Source: Treponema socranskii subsp. paredis ATCC 35535 (GTDB lineage: Bacteria; Spirochaetota; Spirochaetia; Treponematales; Treponemataceae). From it: a stretch of DNA of 64,000 bases. The notes beneath the pieces are model-generated. The model worked only from the letters and a program-made list of their open reading frames with translations. It did no database searches and was not told the DNA's origin. Numbering within the stretch: position 1 is the stretch's first letter; every line of letters begins with the position of its first letter. The stretch spans positions 1,553,940 through 1,617,939 of the forward strand of contig KE332515.1 of assembly GCA_000413015.1 (NCBI GenBank), in the 5' to 3' direction. Shown here one piece after another: positions 15,848-23,916 of the stretch. The position numbers and the translations under genes are program-made.

Positions 15848-17620
15848 ATGAAAAAAATCACATTATTTTTATGTTCGGCCGTGCTGCTCGTAAGCGCGGC
15901 AGGTGCTGCGAAAAAAGCGCAGGCGAAAACTTATTCGAAAACGATTTCGGGACATAACGCGCCGATGACCGTGTCGGTCACGATAAGCAACGGAAAGATT
16001 ACCGACATCGATTATTCGAAAAACCTTGAAACGATCGGCGTCGGAAAAAAAGCGCTCGAAACGGTCGCCGCACGGATTATCGAAAATCAATCGCTCGCCG
16101 TCGACGTCGTTACTGGTGCAAGCATTTCGAGCCGTTCGCTTATCGCTGCAGTACGCGACTGCCTTGTGCAGTCGGGAGCCGACATAAAAAAATGGACGAA
16201 GCCGAAAAAAGCGAAACAGCTTAAAGATGAAATGTACAACACGGACGTGCTCGTCATCGGCGGCGGCGGCGCGGGACTCGCAGCTGCCATCTCCGCAGAG
16301 CAGAACGGCGCGAAAGTCATCGTCATGGAAAAAATCGGTTTACTCGGCGGAAGCACGAACGTTTCCGAAGGCGCGCTCAACGCCGTAGACCCCAAACGCC
16401 AAGTGCCGCAGGGTATCACCGATTCCGTCGAAACTTTTTACAACGCGACGATGACCGGCGGCCATAACACCGGCACCCCATCCCTCGTCCGTTATATGAC
16501 GAGCAACGCTTATCCCGTGGTCGAATGGCTTGAATCGATCGGCGTGCAGTTCAAAGACAAAGTCGGCGCCGCGACGGGCTCGCTCGGACAGCGCAGCCAC
16601 TACCCGAAAACGCCGTCCGGCAACAGCTACATCAGAGTATTCGAAGCATACGCTGCAAAACACCCGAACATCACCGTCATCATGAACACGAAGGCGACGT
16701 CGCTTATTAAAAAAAGCGGCAGAGTTTCAGGCGCGGTCGGAGAAAACGGCGGCAGAAAAATCACAGTCAACGCTTCCAAAGGCGTCATCATCGCGACCGG
16801 CGGATTCGGCGCAAATGTCGCGCTCCGCCAAAAAGTGAACACGGGCGTTTGGAAAGAAGTAAAGCTTGACAATTCGATCGGCACGACGAATATGTTCCTG
16901 TGCGCACAAGGCGACGGTATTACCCTTGCCGAAAGCGCCGGTGCAAACGTCGTCGGTATGTCGGACATCCAGCTCCACCCCTGCGGAACTCCGGGAACCG
17001 GTCTCATGGAAAATATCCGCACGTCCGGCAAAAACCGAATTTTCGTCAACGCTTCGGGTAAACGATTCGTAAGTGAAAACGCGGCACGCGACACTTTGTG
17101 CAAAGCGATTTTCGCGCAGGACGGCAGCACTTACTGGATCGTCGTCAATTCCGTGCGCTATCCCTCACGCGATTTCGTCGACAACAACGGCGCGACGATC
17201 GCAAATATGGTCGCACAGGGTTCCGTCATCGAAGCTGCAACGCTCGACGAACTTGCGCAAAAGACAAAGATGAACGCAGCCGATCTGAAAGCGTCGATCG
17301 CGCAGTACAACTCCGTCGTTTCAAAAGAAATCGAAAAAGACGAATTCGGATTTATATCGAACAGCCCGGATGACAAAACGCTCGATGCGGGTCCGTGGTA
17401 CGCGTGCAAAAAAGTTCCGACCGTACACCACACGATGGGCGGTATTCAGATCAACACGAATGCGGAAGTAATCGGCGCAGACGGTAAAGTCGTTCCCGGC
17501 TTATACGCGTGCGGCGAAGTTACCGGAGGCATTCACGGTTCGAACCGTCTCGGCGGCAATGCGATCGTAGACTGTATGGTATTCGGAAAAACCGCGGGAA
17601 AATCGGCGGCATCGCGCTGA
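15848..17620 (+). CDS. FMN-binding / FAD flavoprotein reductase, second tandem copy
   Basis: 590 residues, paralogous to the preceding gene but with an ordinary Sec signal peptide (hydrophobic 5-20, AGAAKKAQA) instead of a lipobox. It has an FMN_bind domain with the flavinylation motif DVVTGASISS (86-95; predicted FMN attachment at Ser92), FAD-binding VLVIGGGGAGLAAAISAE, active-site VHHTMGGIQI, and the C-terminal GEVTGGIHGSNRLGGNAIVD. It is in the same operon (SD GAGG before the ATG) and ends in a strong terminator at 17664-17698. The pair suggests two acceptors, or a substrate range split between soluble and lipid-anchored periplasmic enzymes. Confidence 0.88.
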   Translation: MKKITLFLCSAVLLVSAAGAAKKAQAKTYSKTISGHNAPMTVSVTISNGKITDIDYSKNLETIGVGKKALETVAARIIENQSLAVDVVTGASISSRSLIAAVRDCLVQSGADIKKWTKPKKAKQLKDEMYNTDVLVIGGGGAGLAAAISAEQNGAKVIVMEKIGLLGGSTNVSEGALNAVDPKRQVPQGITDSVETFYNATMTGGHNTGTPSLVRYMTSNAYPVVEWLESIGVQFKDKVGAATGSLGQRSHYPKTPSGNSYIRVFEAYAAKHPNITVIMNTKATSLIKKSGRVSGAVGENGGRKITVNASKGVIIATGGFGANVALRQKVNTGVWKEVKLDNSIGTTNMFLCAQGDGITLAESAGANVVGMSDIQLHPCGTPGTGLMENIRTSGKNRIFVNASGKRFVSENAARDTLCKAIFAQDGSTYWIVVNSVRYPSRDFVDNNGATIANMVAQGSVIEAATLDELAQKTKMNAADLKASIAQYNSVVSKEIEKDEFGFISNSPDDKTLDAGPWYACKKVPTVHHTMGGIQINTNAEVIGADGKVVPGLYACGEVTGGIHGSNRLGGNAIVDCMVFGKTAGKSAASR

Positions 17621-17631
17621 ATCAAGTGCTG

Positions 17632-17700
17632 AAAAAAAATTATTAATAATTATTAAATGATCGAACGGCGGGTATGTATAAAAGCCCGCCGTTTTTTTTA
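17632..17700 (+). terminator. Terminator-containing repeat, copy 1
   Basis: AACGGCGGG...CCCGCCGTT followed by T7 terminates the flavoprotein operon. The whole stretch, including the A/T lead-in TTATTAATAATTATTAAATG, is repeated almost identically at 18407-18477. Confidence 0.8.
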
Positions 17701-17816
17701 CCGCACAAATACGCTTCTTGCGTTTACAATACGGGCATGATATAGTTATTTTAAGGAGATATGATAAAAAATATCGTCTGAAATATCCCCGACACTAAAA
17801 TACATGGGAGATCTCC

Positions 17817-18371
17817 ATGCCTAAAACTTTGATCATTCTCGCCCATCCCAATCTTTCTCAATCCGTCGTCAATAAACACTGGGCGGCCGCGCTCAAGCAG
17901 CACACCGATCGTTTTACCGTTCATGAACTCTACACCGTTTATAACCGGGGCAAGATTGACGCGGCTTCCGAACAAAAATTGATAGAAGCCCACGATGCGC
18001 TTGTGTGGCAGTTTCCCGTGTACTGGTTTAATTGTCCGCCGTTGCTGAAGCAGTGGCTCGACGAAGTGCTGACTCATGGCTGGGCATACGGCTCAAAAGG
18101 CAAGGCACTCGCAGGCAGAAAAATCGCACTTGCCGTCTCGCTCGGCGCACCGGCTGAAGATTATCGTAGGGACGGCGCCGTCGGTTGCAGCGTTGCCGAA
18201 GTGCTCCGCCCGTTCGAACTCACGGCGAAATACTGCAACGCGGACTACCGTCCGCCGTTTACCTTTCATACGATAGACAGCAATGCGGGATACAGCGAAG
18301 CCGCAGTGCGGGCGGCAGAGCAAAGCGCGGTGGATTATTTGACATGGCTGGATGCGCTGCAGCAAGCGTGA
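17817..18371 (+). CDS. NAD(P)H oxidoreductase, flavodoxin-2 fold (MdaB/KefF-like)
   Basis: 184 residues of the Flavodoxin_2 family (PF02525). TLIILAHPNLSQSVVNKHWA at the N terminus is the FMN phosphate loop, and LVWQFPVYWFNCPPLLKQWL (about 62-81) with HGWAYG is the flavin-ring/substrate region. Relatives are NAD(P)H:quinone reductases and potassium-efflux ancillary reductases. SD GGGAG precedes the ATG. The gene is bracketed by two copies of a terminator-bearing repeat and stands as its own unit between the flavoprotein operon and a repeat block. Confidence 0.88.
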   Translation: MPKTLIILAHPNLSQSVVNKHWAAALKQHTDRFTVHELYTVYNRGKIDAASEQKLIEAHDALVWQFPVYWFNCPPLLKQWLDEVLTHGWAYGSKGKALAGRKIALAVSLGAPAEDYRRDGAVGCSVAEVLRPFELTAKYCNADYRPPFTFHTIDSNAGYSEAAVRAAEQSAVDYLTWLDALQQA

Positions 18372-18406
18372 TAGCGTCTGTAAATAAAGATTGACGCAGC
18401 CGCTGA

Positions 18407-18477
18407 CAAAAAATTTATTAATAATTATTAAATGATAGAACGGCGGGCATGTATAAAAGCCCGCCGCTTTTTTTTAC
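18407..18477 (+). terminator. Terminator-containing repeat, copy 2
   Basis: Near-identical to 17632-17700: the same A/T lead-in, GAACGGCGGG / CCCGCCG stem and T-run, here ending the flavodoxin-fold gene. Single-base differences in the loop show it is a diverged duplicate. Confidence 0.8.
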
Positions 18478-18520
18478 CTTCAGGTGCGCGCGTCGAACGG
18501 CGGCGTGCAGCAAAACTCCG

Positions 18521-18663
18521 TTCCTTAAAATGCGGCATTGCAGGAAGCGTCAACTTCCGAAGATGCCGCATTCGTGCGCGAAAGTGCACACGTACATCCG
18601 CGAGTTTTCGAAAGAAAACTTGAAGTTAAAAGTGCCGCGCTATTTCAGCGGCGCTTTTAAACC
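18521..18663. repeat. Four-hairpin repeat, copy A
   Basis: Starts TTCCTTAAAA. Hairpin 1 has arms TGCGGCAT/ATGCCGCA; hairpin 2 is GTGCGCGAAAGTGCAC; hairpin 3 is built on GAGTTTTCGAAAGAAAACTT; hairpin 4 has arms AAGTGCCGC/GCGGCGCTT around the conserved loop GCTATTTCA. It ends TTTTAAACC and is directly followed by copy B. Arms differ between copies while pairing is kept. Confidence 0.75.
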
Positions 18664-18821
18664 TTCCTTAAAATTGCACAGCGAGTAAATCTTCGGATTT
18701 AGGAGCCGTGCAATTCGTGCGCGAAAGCGCACACGTATATCCGCGAGTTTTCGAGAGAAAACGGTTTGCCTTGCAAACTTGAAGTTAAAAGAGCCGCGCT
18801 ATTTCAGCGGCGCTTTTAAAC
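18664..18821. repeat. Four-hairpin repeat, copy B
   Basis: Tandem to copy A. Hairpin 1 arms TTGCAC/GTGCAA with inner TAAATC/GATTTA; hairpin 2 GTGCGCGAAAGCGCAC; hairpin 3 GTTTTCGAGAGAAAAC plus an extra GGTTTGCCTTGCAAAC; hairpin 4 AAGAGCCGC/GCGGCGCTT with loop GCTATTTCA. It ends two bases before the stop codon of the minus-strand gene at 18824. Confidence 0.75.
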
Positions 18822-18823
18822 GT

Positions 18824-19180
18824 TCAGTCCTGCTTCGGCTTTTGAGCAAGAGCCTCTTCGCGTTTTGCAATCTCTTCATCGCAGTGCTTTACTTCCTCAA
18901 TGATCGGCACTATATCCGCATCGTCGCCGCGAACTGCAGATGCCGCATCGCCCGAGAATTTTTCGAAAACCTTTTTTCCGAGCGCAAGCAGCTGTTCTTC
19001 TTTTTTCGTTTCGAACTGGTGCTTTTCTATACGCACAACGCTTTTGTCGCTGAAATCCTGAACGGCACTGCTCGCTTTGGTGAGTGCGGTTTTGGACGCT
19101 TCCATACCTTTGTCGAATGCCGTTTTAGACGCCGCCACACCTTTGTCGAAATACCGTTTGATTTTATCACCGATAGCCAT
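18824..19180 (-). CDS. Hypothetical coiled-coil protein
   Basis: 118 residues, no signal peptide, highly charged. The N-terminal part contains an 11-residue-type repetition (FDKGVAASKTA / FDKGMEASKTA / LTKASSAVQDF, about residues 11-44) expected to form an amphipathic helix. The rest is rich in Glu/Lys and helical (VFEKFSGDAASA, EIAKREEALAQK). SD GGGGGT precedes the ATG. I do not recognise the family; small coiled-coil proteins of this type occur in treponemes. Possibly a structural or membrane-surface-associated protein, but this is a guess. Confidence 0.75.
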   Translation of the reverse strand: MAIGDKIKRYFDKGVAASKTAFDKGMEASKTALTKASSAVQDFSDKSVVRIEKHQFETKKEEQLLALGKKVFEKFSGDAASAVRGDDADIVPIIEEVKHCDEEIAKREEALAQKPKQD

Positions 19181-19254
19181 ACAACCCCCTGTACATGTCC
19201 CCTATAATATACACACAAATCGCCGGTTTTGCAAAACATTTTCGGCGAAATATT

Positions 19255-22200
19255 TTACGGACGGCGGACGGCGAGCAGAGTCAAATCGTCCAGCTGTTCG
19301 TCTTCACGGAGATATGCGTATTCGAAATAATTCGTTCCTTCCGCACTTTCCTGTTTTACGCCGCAATAATAATTATATCGATTGAAATGCTTTTCAAGAA
19401 ACTCATCGATTTTTTTGTCAATGCGCACGACATCGGCTGCCGTTACATCGGGCGACTTGTACATACGGAACACTTTTTCAACCGATACGAGCGCGATGAC
19501 GGCTTCTTCGATCGTACCTTTACATGTCGAAAAATCGAAAACGAGGTCTTCGTCGGGAATCGGATTGTGAAATTTTTCGAGCGTATAAACGCTTCGCGAA
19601 AATACCGCTTCAATGATTTCATCGACACGGCGGCGCTCAAACTGTTCCGAATCTTCACCGACTTTATGATTGCCGTGAATGTCTCCCGGACGTAAACCTT
19701 TTTCGGCACATTGCATAACGTCAAACGAAGGAGAACGGAATATCCGCGTCGCCTCTTCAATACCGTCGGTATAGAGAAAAAGCACATCGCCTTTTTGCAA
19801 GTGAGTTTTTTCGACTTTGAATCCGCCTTTCATATTAACGAGAGATGACGGAAGCGGACCGGCTGCCGGCGTTTCAAACAGTGTCAACTCGGTTTCCTTT
19901 TGCGCCATATTGTCGTACATATGGACTATATTGTCGCCCGCATTACACATATACACATCGCCCGAAACGGTATCGAAAAGGCAGATGATTATCGTCGCGA
20001 ATTTTCCTTTTATGCCGAGCGATTCGATAAAATCGTTTATCTGCAAAACGACCGTATCGATACGCGTACCGTTTTTTTCGTACGACCAATTTGCGAAATA
20101 CGTGCGGAAGAGCGTCGCGACGACCGTCATAAGAAGAGCTGCGGGAACGCCGTGACCGGAAGCATCGCATTTTATTAAAACATACCAGCGGTCGTCGAGT
20201 TTTTTATAATCGAAATAATCACCCGAAACTCCCGTCGCGCCTTCGTAATAACCGAAACATCCGAGATTGGCTTCATCGAGTTTTGCGAACGTTCCTTTTG
20301 TACCGTCTTCGCCCGTCACGAGCGGGAGGAAAGTCTGTTGAACAACCCTGCCGTCCATAAGCAGCCGTTCGTCTTTTGCCGCCCGGACAAGTCCGTGCGT
20401 CATTTCGTTGACGCTCTCTCCGAGCTGCCCGAGTTCATCGCGTCCTTTGATTTTTATATCGTGCCCCACAAGCTTCATCTTGTCCGCCGTTTCACCTATG
20501 ATCTGCACGTGGCGCGCAAGTTCGCGAATAGGAGCTACGATAATCGATGCAAGTATAAACGATCCGACCGCACCGATGAGAATGGCAACGGCGCCGATGA
20601 TAAAAGCTGTAAAAAATACTCTTGTACGCGCATTGTACACCGCTGCAACGATATTTTCCGTAGACACCCGCATAAAGACGATGCCCCGCACGTACTCCTG
20701 TGAAGTACCGTAACGGTACAGCACCGGCCGATAAAAAAGATAATCGGTATTTACACGGTCAAAGTGATTATAATCGTACGAAGGAACCGAACCGCTTCCT
20801 TTTGCCGCAAGCTCATTCAGACAAACGGTCAGCTTTGTCGAAAGCTCCGTCGTAATCCGGGCAATCTCTTCGCGGCGCGCAACCGAACGCTCGTCGGTCC
20901 GCAGCGCAAGCGAAATGCCTTCGGCATTGAGTTCGGCTATATCATCCGCAATATCTCCCACCTCTTCTTCGGCGGCATCGTTGAGGTTTTCGCACCGCTC
21001 GGCAATTTTCCGAACGGTTTCATTAGTCATCTCCGACACCCCGTACGTGAGCGCGGAGCTCGAAATCTTTTGCAAAATATCGGGATCGTTTGTCGCCCAT
21101 ACGTATCCGAGACCGGTATTCGCATTGTTCGACGGATAACCGGTAATCGTTACGTATCGAGCTTCTTCGAGCGACGACATTTGATCGGGCAGATAATTCA
21201 TTTCAAGGATATTCTGTGTCGACATATAGATGCGCGTACTCGACGACAAACTTTCAAGGAGCATATCGACTCGTTCGGAAAGTCCGCGTGCAAGCGTACG
21301 TTGCTGCGTGCGTACCATATTGATACCGAAGGGCATCGCAACAAGTACGACGGTAACGATGACGAGAAGCGTCGTAAACAGCATCAATTTGAGTCTGAGA
21401 CTGATGCCTTTATACTTGAGCTGCATAAATCGTTTTTTCTTCTTTTGAGGCATAATATCTCCTGCAATAAGCGCGCGTATTTCCATACGGACGGCAAGCG
21501 TATCCCGTACCGTCTCCGTCAAGCCGAAAAGGGCAAACGCGAACCCTGCCGCGGCAAGGGCAATGACGATCCAAAGCAAAAGCGTTCCGATTTGAATATG
21601 ATACGGCAATACCTTTTTAATGGGCTGCCACGGCGAACCGAAAGCGTATTGCCGCTCCATTTTCACCGTACCTCTTTTTTCGACACGGAAAATCACGCCG
21701 CTCATAAAAAGTCCGCGGTCGGAATGTACAAGTCCTATATGATACGCGCCCTCATCGAGCGAAGTACCGGTGCGTATGTCGGCGATACGGTTGTCCGACG
21801 CTATTCGGAATGTTCCTTCGCTCCGCCGAAGCGTCAAATCATAGGGGGCTTTTCCGTCCTTGTCGATATATATTTCATTTACCGTTCCGTCGTAAGTAAA
21901 TCCTCCGCCGATGATATCGACCGTGAGATTTCCGAACATGTCGCTCGACGAAGCGACCGACGTGATATAGGTGACAGGCACATATTTGTTAAGCAGGAGC
22001 GGCACCGTAGACGCTTCGCCTATATTGCCGACATCATCGACGGCCGCGACGGAAAACGCATACAGCCCGTTTTTACAGTTTGCATACGAAGTACGGCTCT
22101 CTGTTCCGAGTATGCGTTTCGGCGGTTTTTCGGCATGCCGAATATCATCCGCGCGGGAGGTCAAAAACGAATCGGCCATAGCTTTCGCTTCGTCAACGCT

Positions 22201-23916
22201 CACCCGCATCGTGCGCCTCTTCGTATAAATAAGGCGGTCATCGATAGGTGCGATGTACTGCAAATGCCACGTATAGCCGGCGATATCGCTGTCGGCCGCA
22301 TCCGGCTGCCAGCTTATGCAGAACGAATTCGAATCGATAAAGCCGGCCTTATCCGATTCGGGAAGTTTGATCGAAAGTTTTGCCGGCGCCGTCAAATCGA
22401 GATAATATTCGGACACTGCCGAATCCGAAAAGTTTCCCGCATAGTCAGCCGTTCGTACTTTAAAATACCATTTGCCCTCAGCAGACGCATTTACTTCGAC
22501 CGTCCTCTCTTTCGAAGTATTCATGATCCGGTCGGGAGGTTCGGCCGTTTTGTTTTGCGACCAACTCCACGAATAGCCGGCGACGCCGGACGAATCGGAA
22601 GGCAATTCGATACGGAAGCGTACGCGCGCTTCTTTCGAGCGTTTTCCCTTTTCGAATGAAAGCGGTTTGATCGAAGGCGGAGCAACCGAAATATCGGGTT
22701 CAAGAAGATAGATACCCGGCTTTCCGTTTTGGGGATTTTCCTGCCACACGAATGCGAGGTGTTCGGCGTTCGATTTCGATCGGGTGATAACCGGAAATGC
22801 GAAAAGGCTCGGAACACGCCCCGATGAAAGAGGGATCTCTTCCCAAAGCGGACCTTTTTTTTGCGCCATGCGCACCGTTTCGATACCGATCCTCGTATCG
22901 AACCAAACGGCGGACAAAGTATTATTAAACGAAAAGAGGACGGCACGATTCGCGTTCCCCTCTCCGCTGATTTGCTTTGCAGTACCGCTAACGATTCCCT
23001 CTTTTGTCAGCTGTCCGACCCAAATATGCGAATTCTCGGAAGCGTAATACGTCCGTTCCCATGCGATATACGTAACGCCCGATCGAGTGAACAAAAACGG
23101 GCGCTGATTGTGATACGCGGAAAAATCGCGCTTATCGTCGGGCGCAAGAGAAGAAGCGCCGGTGATCAGCAAAGGCTTCGACCACGTCATTCCCCCATCG
23201 GAAGAAAAAGTCGCATAGAGCTGATAAGATATACGGTTCTCGAGGATATACTGCGCTTGAAAAACAACGACATCTTTTTTCGGCATCGAATGGAGTACGG
23301 GCACAAACGGATTTACCTGAGAATCGGCAGGCAAAAAAGGAGAAAACTCCGACCATGAAAAACCGTCGGGAGATGTCGCCGCATACATTGCAAACGAATC
23401 GTTTTGTCCGAGCGATACAAAAAGCATAAAAGTGCCGCGCTCGGTCGCATAGATTTGAGGCGCAACGAAAGGCTCGTCATAATGCGGAATCTTCACTTCG
23501 GTAAAACGAGCGCCGCCGTCCGACGATGCAAAAATCGAAAGCGTTCTTTTTCCCGAAAGAACCGCAACAGTCACCGTTCCTCTTTTCGAAACCGCAGCGG
23601 AATAGATGTCGGGTACCCTCCCCGAATACGGAAAGGGGCCGGCAAAACGGCGGTTCGTCCGTACAGTACCGTCAGTATCCGTATAGCGGCACGAAAGTTC
23701 TATCGTTTCGTTTTTCGTATCGATTTCTTCCCAAAACACCCATGTCTTTTGACCGTTCGTTACGACGCGGGGAAAACGGGCATCGCCCTCCGTTATGCGT
23801 ACGGTATCTTCCCAATACATCGATTGAGCATGAAGAGGCGCAAGGAAAATGCAAAAGAGTACGGCACACAGCGCGGACAAAAGAATGCGTTTTATTATCG
23901 CTATCGTTCGGTTCAT
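19255..23916 (-). CDS. Membrane sensor with SpoIIE-type PP2C serine phosphatase output
   Basis: 1553 residues. Signal peptide (1-31); a sialidase/beta-propeller-like region (about 35-410, repeated Asp/Trp-rich strands such as ATSPDGFSWSEF and YATFSSDGGMTWSKPL); Ig/FN3-like strands (about 430-640); a helix at about 775-799; a second at 845-868; an extracytoplasmic helical segment (870-1100); a third helix at 1101-1129; HAMP (about 1130-1182); and a PP2C/SpoIIE domain (about 1200-1552). The last carries the metal-binding motifs VSGDYFDY, CDASGHGVPAA, YTDGIEEA and DDLTLLAV. It probably dephosphorylates a partner-switch anti-sigma antagonist or similar protein in response to an envelope signal. 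ATG overlaps the upstream stop (TGATG). Confidence 0.85.
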   Translation of the reverse strand: MNRTIAIIKRILLSALCAVLFCIFLAPLHAQSMYWEDTVRITEGDARFPRVVTNGQKTWVFWEEIDTKNETIELSCRYTDTDGTVRTNRRFAGPFPYSGRVPDIYSAAVSKRGTVTVAVLSGKRTLSIFASSDGGARFTEVKIPHYDEPFVAPQIYATERGTFMLFVSLGQNDSFAMYAATSPDGFSWSEFSPFLPADSQVNPFVPVLHSMPKKDVVVFQAQYILENRISYQLYATFSSDGGMTWSKPLLITGASSLAPDDKRDFSAYHNQRPFLFTRSGVTYIAWERTYYASENSHIWVGQLTKEGIVSGTAKQISGEGNANRAVLFSFNNTLSAVWFDTRIGIETVRMAQKKGPLWEEIPLSSGRVPSLFAFPVITRSKSNAEHLAFVWQENPQNGKPGIYLLEPDISVAPPSIKPLSFEKGKRSKEARVRFRIELPSDSSGVAGYSWSWSQNKTAEPPDRIMNTSKERTVEVNASAEGKWYFKVRTADYAGNFSDSAVSEYYLDLTAPAKLSIKLPESDKAGFIDSNSFCISWQPDAADSDIAGYTWHLQYIAPIDDRLIYTKRRTMRVSVDEAKAMADSFLTSRADDIRHAEKPPKRILGTESRTSYANCKNGLYAFSVAAVDDVGNIGEASTVPLLLNKYVPVTYITSVASSSDMFGNLTVDIIGGGFTYDGTVNEIYIDKDGKAPYDLTLRRSEGTFRIASDNRIADIRTGTSLDEGAYHIGLVHSDRGLFMSGVIFRVEKRGTVKMERQYAFGSPWQPIKKVLPYHIQIGTLLLWIVIALAAAGFAFALFGLTETVRDTLAVRMEIRALIAGDIMPQKKKKRFMQLKYKGISLRLKLMLFTTLLVIVTVVLVAMPFGINMVRTQQRTLARGLSERVDMLLESLSSSTRIYMSTQNILEMNYLPDQMSSLEEARYVTITGYPSNNANTGLGYVWATNDPDILQKISSSALTYGVSEMTNETVRKIAERCENLNDAAEEEVGDIADDIAELNAEGISLALRTDERSVARREEIARITTELSTKLTVCLNELAAKGSGSVPSYDYNHFDRVNTDYLFYRPVLYRYGTSQEYVRGIVFMRVSTENIVAAVYNARTRVFFTAFIIGAVAILIGAVGSFILASIIVAPIRELARHVQIIGETADKMKLVGHDIKIKGRDELGQLGESVNEMTHGLVRAAKDERLLMDGRVVQQTFLPLVTGEDGTKGTFAKLDEANLGCFGYYEGATGVSGDYFDYKKLDDRWYVLIKCDASGHGVPAALLMTVVATLFRTYFANWSYEKNGTRIDTVVLQINDFIESLGIKGKFATIIICLFDTVSGDVYMCNAGDNIVHMYDNMAQKETELTLFETPAAGPLPSSLVNMKGGFKVEKTHLQKGDVLFLYTDGIEEATRIFRSPSFDVMQCAEKGLRPGDIHGNHKVGEDSEQFERRRVDEIIEAVFSRSVYTLEKFHNPIPDEDLVFDFSTCKGTIEEAVIALVSVEKVFRMYKSPDVTAADVVRIDKKIDEFLEKHFNRYNYYCGVKQESAEGTNYFEYAYLREDEQLDDLTLLAVRRP

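Noticed and set aside
20764-22659. A 631-codon open frame on the plus strand inside the phosphatase gene.
   Set aside because: It runs antisense to a clearly coding gene with recognised domains; the Arg/His-rich translation is typical of a shadow frame.
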